Shown here in pieces: positions 60,302 through 64,000 of a DNA stretch of 64,000 bases. The translations under genes were made by a program, and so were the position numbers. The notes beneath the pieces were generated by a model. The model ran no database searches, was not told the DNA's origin, and worked only from the letters and a program-made list of their open reading frames with translations. The stretch is from Filobasidium wieringae. Its lineage: Eukaryota > Basidiomycota > Tremellomycetes > Filobasidiales > Filobasidiaceae. The DNA lies in assembly GCA_001600055.1 (NCBI GenBank), contig BCIV01000018.1, forward strand, positions 62,001 to 126,000, given 5' to 3'. How positions within the stretch are numbered: the stretch's first letter is position 1; every line of letters begins with the position of its first letter.

Positions 60302-60635
60302 TGCGGAATCGACCCATAATGAGAGTACTGTTTATGTCGCCGTATCGAATAGCCGTGCAGCTCAATCGTCGAGATCGAAAGGAAGCGTCCCCTCTGTCAC
60401 ATATACAAGACAACTGCTGCCCGACACTGTTATCAGAATTGTTGGGCCAAACAGACTGCGAACGAAGTACAACGGTGCGGTTGATGAGTCATATACTCTA
60501 GCTGAGATCGGACGCGGACCGTGGTGAAGCTAAGCCAAGTCTTGACCTCGGAACTAGCAATTGGTTTGACGAGTTGCGACCACAACATTGGTAGCATGCA
60601 CGTCAATGTTGGCATCGAGGATACGCAAAGCAATC
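60302..60635. other. Short intergenic region before the acylphosphatase gene
   Basis: 334 bp with the helicase 3' end and the acylphosphatase promoter. No Sec63-like coding continuation of the helicase was seen here in any frame. Confidence 0.5.
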
Positions 60636-61156
60636 ATGTCAGCTTCGAGTACAAATATCATTCAATTTAAAGTGTGAGTTGTACCTTGTACCTTGCGCCT
60701 AAGTCGGTGATGTCCTAGGTCTGACGAAGAACGACACTCAGAGTTGGGAAGGTTCAGGTGAACTATACCCGACTGTTCAAGGTGATATAGTAAAGACCCC
60801 TAACTCGATAAATCCAACACAGGGTGTTTGCTTCCGTGCTGAAACTCAAGAGCAAGCTCAAATTCTCAAGTTAGCTGGATGGTGTCATAATCACCCAGAT
60901 TCCTCGGTCGAAGGAGTCGCTTACGGCCCATCGGAAGACATCGACAAGTTGTAAGTCAGCGAGCATCTAATGTCCCACACATTTCAATGACCCTGCTTCC
61001 GACAATTCCAGTCGAAATTTCCTGAGCAAAGGACCATCTGCAGCTACTGTTGATCGGGTAGAACTTGTGAAGGACATACAAGATCCGGACGCATCTGTAG
61101 TGAAGGAGCTGCTCGGTAGCAATACCGATTTCGAAGTCAGACGCCATCGTAAATAA
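60636..61156 (+). CDS. Acylphosphatase
   Basis: Small enzyme hydrolysing acyl-phosphates. No single open frame covers it. Four short exons join in phase: MSASSTNIIQFK (from ATG 60636), SWEGSGELYPTVQG (acceptor CACTCAG near 60742), VCFRAETQEQAQILKLAGWC ... DIDKL, and RNFLSKGPSATVDR-type end segment through VRRHRK with TAA 61154-61156. The family signature TVQGVCFR supplies the catalytic Arg and GWCHN the catalytic Asn; SVEGVAYGP and the KGPSA...DRVEL end also fit. The first two exon borders are less sure than the rest. At about 130 residues it is slightly longer than the usual 90-100, with a C-terminal extension (DIQDPDASVVKELLGSNTD). Confidence 0.8.
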
Positions 61157-61208
61157 CAAGCACAAAATCATTGGGGTATAATGAGAATACAAATAAGACT
61201 TCAGTCCG

Positions 61209-63228
61209 TCACTTCTTGCCGCGTTTTCCTTTACCAGTTTTTGCCGGCAACACTAGATCACCGCCCTCCGCTTCTGTTCCCGCTAGTTTGTCTCTCATCT
61301 CTAGCGTATATGCTATGTCCTTCACGCAGTCTTTTAGATCTGTGACTTCCAGCTTGGCAGCGACAGTCTCGACTTGGGATTTTGCCAGCTTGATTTCCAT
61401 CGCCTTGAGCTTCTCTAACATACCAGAACTGACAGCCCGTTCAGCTCGCATCTCATCCTGAAGTTTCCGTGCCAAGCTAGTTATCTATGGGTGGCATATG
61501 AGCTGTATATCTCCTTCGTTCATATGGCGATCGCACAAACCTTTTCCGTTTTGGACTCAGCTTGCGACTGAGCTTTCTGCAATTCAGGGACGGTCTTGGT
61601 TTCCAATGCTTTCCTCTGATCTTCAACCAATATATATTTCTTCCTCCATTGCTCTCCCTCTGCTAATTTTTGTTTCGATGATCTCAATTGTTCATGAAGA
61701 TCTCGGACTTCGGCATCATGTCGCTCTTTCTGTTCTTCCAACTGAATGGATGCTAAAGAGGAGAACTCGAGGCTTATGTGTTCGAGTTGCGCCATACGTT
61801 TCTCATCCGAGGCAGTCGGACCCAATCCTTCAGCGACAACGGTGGCATGCAGTCTACCCAAATGCGGAGTCGTCGTGTGATCTTGACGTTTCACAGCCTT
61901 TGCAGATGGCAACTCGACCAATCGGCCATCGGATCGATTCTGTATCAAGCGATGTACGTAACTGAATTCTAGGTTCAGTATAGGGCTTGAGGTCCAGTTG
62001 ACAGCGACATTCAGCTGACCTATCGTTGATGTAATCCCAGACTCTTTGCGTCTCAATCTCCATCGAATAAGCATGGCTCGACTTGAGGAAGTGATCCCGA
62101 GCATGCCCTTTCTGGTATCGGCTGCATCCTGTACATCCACATACGAGGCAAACCCACGGAAGGCCATGTTGTTCCGTACTCGAGCAAAGACCGCATTTCA
62201 TCATTTTGATTTGTTTGAGACTCCGTTGCGAGTACAGGCAGGCGAGACAGTTGGTCTCACTCCATTGAGAAAGGCATTTGCAGTCAGAGATATGAGAGCA
62301 CGGCGTAGTTGCCAGACCGGTAACGGCAGAGTCCAGCCTTTCGAGGCAAACTGGACAAGAAGGAAGTTCGTGTACGGACTGTTGGGGAATATCGCGCAGA
62401 AGCAGAGCCAATTGCGACGAGACTACGTCGACCGGGTCTATCGAGTGGAGCAATAGATGATGGATTCGGATAGGGTGACATATTTCTTGTCGATCTGATC
62501 TGGGAGAGAAGTGTTTGCCGGTGTAGATGGAAATGAAGTCGTTCGCTTCTTGGATCTCAGAGAATTTCAATAACACCAAGGTCCTGCTTAAAGACGCATC
62601 ACTAGAAAAGATCAAGGAAGTCAGACTAAGCTGCCTGGCCGATGGTTGTACTCGAGGTCACATACCGGATCATGCGCAGGCCTTCTAATCGGCTGTTCCA
62701 AGCTCCCAACCAGTCCGCCAAATCTACGACATCCAAGTAGGCAGGAACTGCCAAAATGGCGATCAGCGTTCCATCTTGCCCTTCTGGAATCACTTTGTCT
62801 GCTTCTTCTGCCAAGCCCCGCTTGTCCTCTCGATTGGTACCCGAATCCTTCTTACCGGAAAGGTCTATTCCGTTATATTTGACCTCCAGACTTTCGAGCA
62901 ACCCAAGAGGCTGGCTATGTTTCAAGTAGTGTAAAACGCCTGAACCTAGTTCGGTCGTTCCCTGAGTTTGCCTTCGGACGGGAGCTCGTTGTTCGGTATT
63001 TTCGTCTTTGCGGACGGTTCCTAAGCCTCTCGCTGTATATCTCCAGCTATCAGTTTCGGCATCCAACCCAGTATTATCGAACGCAACTTCCTTTTCGGAA
63101 TGATAATCAATCCAGTCTATACACAGGTCTCCTTCACGGCCATCGCGGTCCTTCGTTGCAACCACTCCTTCCGGTCTCAGAGCGATCACGATGGAATACA
63201 GTTGAGAACTAGCCGTCGGGGCAAGCAT
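61209..63228 (-). CDS. etp1: Etp1/BRAP2 family RING and ZnF-UBP protein
   Basis: Order of domains is that of yeast Etp1 and human BRAP (BRAP2). The start at 63228 (MLAPTASSQLYSIVIAL) is the first ATG; a GTG lies just upstream. An N-terminal RRM-like segment spans exons with TLIAILAVPAYLDVVDLADW and TLVLLKFSEIQEANDFISIY. Then a RING (SCPVCLERLDSAVTG ... CSHISDCKCLSQWSETNCLAC), a ZnF-UBP (KCGLCSSTEQHGLPWVCLVC, GCTGCSRYQKGHARDHF, SSHAYSMEIETQRVWDYI) and a long C-terminal coiled coil ending GKGKRGKK at 61209. The ZnF-UBP is expected to bind the ubiquitin C-terminus. The RING lacks one usual His ligand (an Asp in SDC). Yeast Etp1 acts in ethanol-stress responses; human BRAP in Ras/MAPK signalling. 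Confidence 0.9.
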
Positions 63229-63704
63229 GGTCTGCACTTAGATTCGCCAAGTGGCATGTGATTAGAAGAGGGTGGGTAGACGGTGCATGATTTGTGATTG
63301 TATCGGCTATGATCTCATGGATATCGTACAGGCGTTTGAGAAGGACCAAGGATGTTGCCTGATGAGATGCAACCAGCGGATGGGCAGCTGCACGTGACAA
63401 GTCCGGACCTGACGATCAAGCAGAGTGACCTGATCCAGGTTGACTCTGGGAAGATCGACATGTCGCTTCGTATGCTACGGCCCCCTTGGCGATAGCGAGT
63501 ATGCGTTATCGTGCCTAGATCTATAGATATGCAATCCCTGACATCGTTATCAACCATATCAGGCTCGACATGCTCGACATATACTAATAATAATGGTCGA
63601 CAAGTTCTGCAATCTGCAAGCTGTTTGTCTTGACCGGTTATTCCAAAGCCTAGCTACCCAGAGCCTCCAGCGACCTTTTTGAGCACAAACAGGACTTGAA
63701 TAGA
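63229..63704. other. Divergent promoter region between etp1 and the right-edge gene
   Basis: 476 bp. It includes a CACGTG E-box at 63391-63396. No other supportable feature. Confidence 0.45.
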
Positions 63705-64000
63705 ATGAACCAGGTCGAACGATCAGAGCACGATGTGACGGAAGAAGTAAGACGGCCTGAGGATGTCCCTCAGACGAGTGAGATGCTGGATGTGCTGGAT
63801 CAGGCAACGCAGGCGAGTTCTCCGGTTTGGTGCCTGAAAGAAGTCCTAACAACAGACCATTCTAATTGGTTTCTGTTATTACCGTTCAGGATATACCAAA
63901 GATGTTGGAATCGCTTGGTAATGCAATAGGAACTTTAGTCGATCGAAACTCAGATGCCAGTAAAGCAGACGTTTGGGAACGTAATCTTAAGGGTTACAGT
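63705..64000 (+). CDS. 5' part of a possible Mediator subunit Med11 gene, cut by window edge
   Basis: The ATG at 63705 opens MNQVERSEHDVTEEVRRPED, continuing to LDVLDQATQ at about 63811. After an intron ending GTTCAG near 63889 the frame resumes DIPKMLESLGNAIGTLVDRN and DVWERNLKGY up to the window edge. Both ends are phase 0. The only donor that fits is GCGAGT directly after CAG, a GC-AG intron. The helical pattern (LDQATQ-DIPKMLESLGNAI) resembles the start of Med11, where a similar short helix pairs with Med22 in the Mediator head. This is tentative because only about 70 residues are visible. Confidence 0.45.

Overview
The window reads as nuclear DNA of a basidiomycete fungus, most likely a tremellomycete yeast (Cryptococcus/Kwoniella-like). 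Genes are dense, on both strands, and cut by many 45-80 bp introns with GT(A/G)AGT donors. Ki-67-like FHA, Bre1, Slh1, Etp1 and Mae1-like genes sit beside fungal-type Zn2Cys6 and SUR7/PalI-like proteins. The phylum call is inference from gene style and similarity; no rRNA or tRNA anchors it.

Left third (1-23 kb): 3' end of a kinesin-5 gene; proteasome deubiquitinase rpn11 (-); a long FHA protein with Ki-67-like layout (-); histone H2B ubiquitin ligase bre1 (+); a glutamine-rich regulator with a C-terminal Zn2Cys6 cluster behind a 1.6 kb leader (+); a small nuclear-looking unknown protein (+); a Mae1/TehA-type anion transporter (-); an SLC35F5-type transporter (+).

Middle (23-43 kb): a housekeeping block. 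Mitochondrial ATPase afg1 (-) and splicing factor prp19 (+) share a 355 bp divergent promoter. Then a SUR7/PalI-like membrane protein (+), mitochondrial isoleucyl-tRNA synthetase (+), arf1 (-), an unknown protein (-), a PDCD5 homologue (-) and hgh1 (+) sharing a 237 bp promoter, and a WW-domain protein (-) whose stop lies 52 bp from the hgh1 stop.

Right third (43-64 kb): two tandem, strongly diverged paralogues of unknown function with the same intron-phase pattern (-); a long disordered protein ending in a PRXL2/AAED1-type thioredoxin fold (-); a 3.4 kb stretch without a supportable gene; an Slh1/ASCC3-type helicase whose second cassette is degenerate and which lacks the second Sec63 domain (+); a small acylphosphatase (+); an Etp1/BRAP2-type RING/ZnF-UBP protein (-); and the 5' end of a possible Mediator Med11 gene (+).

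Gene models were spliced by eye from reading frame, splice consensus and family similarity, so exon borders may be off by a few bases. No mobile element, tRNA, rRNA or CRISPR array was seen. The best leads are the Ki-67-like FHA protein, the tandem orphan pair, the truncated Slh1-like helicase and the WW protein that carries its own PPLP ligands.
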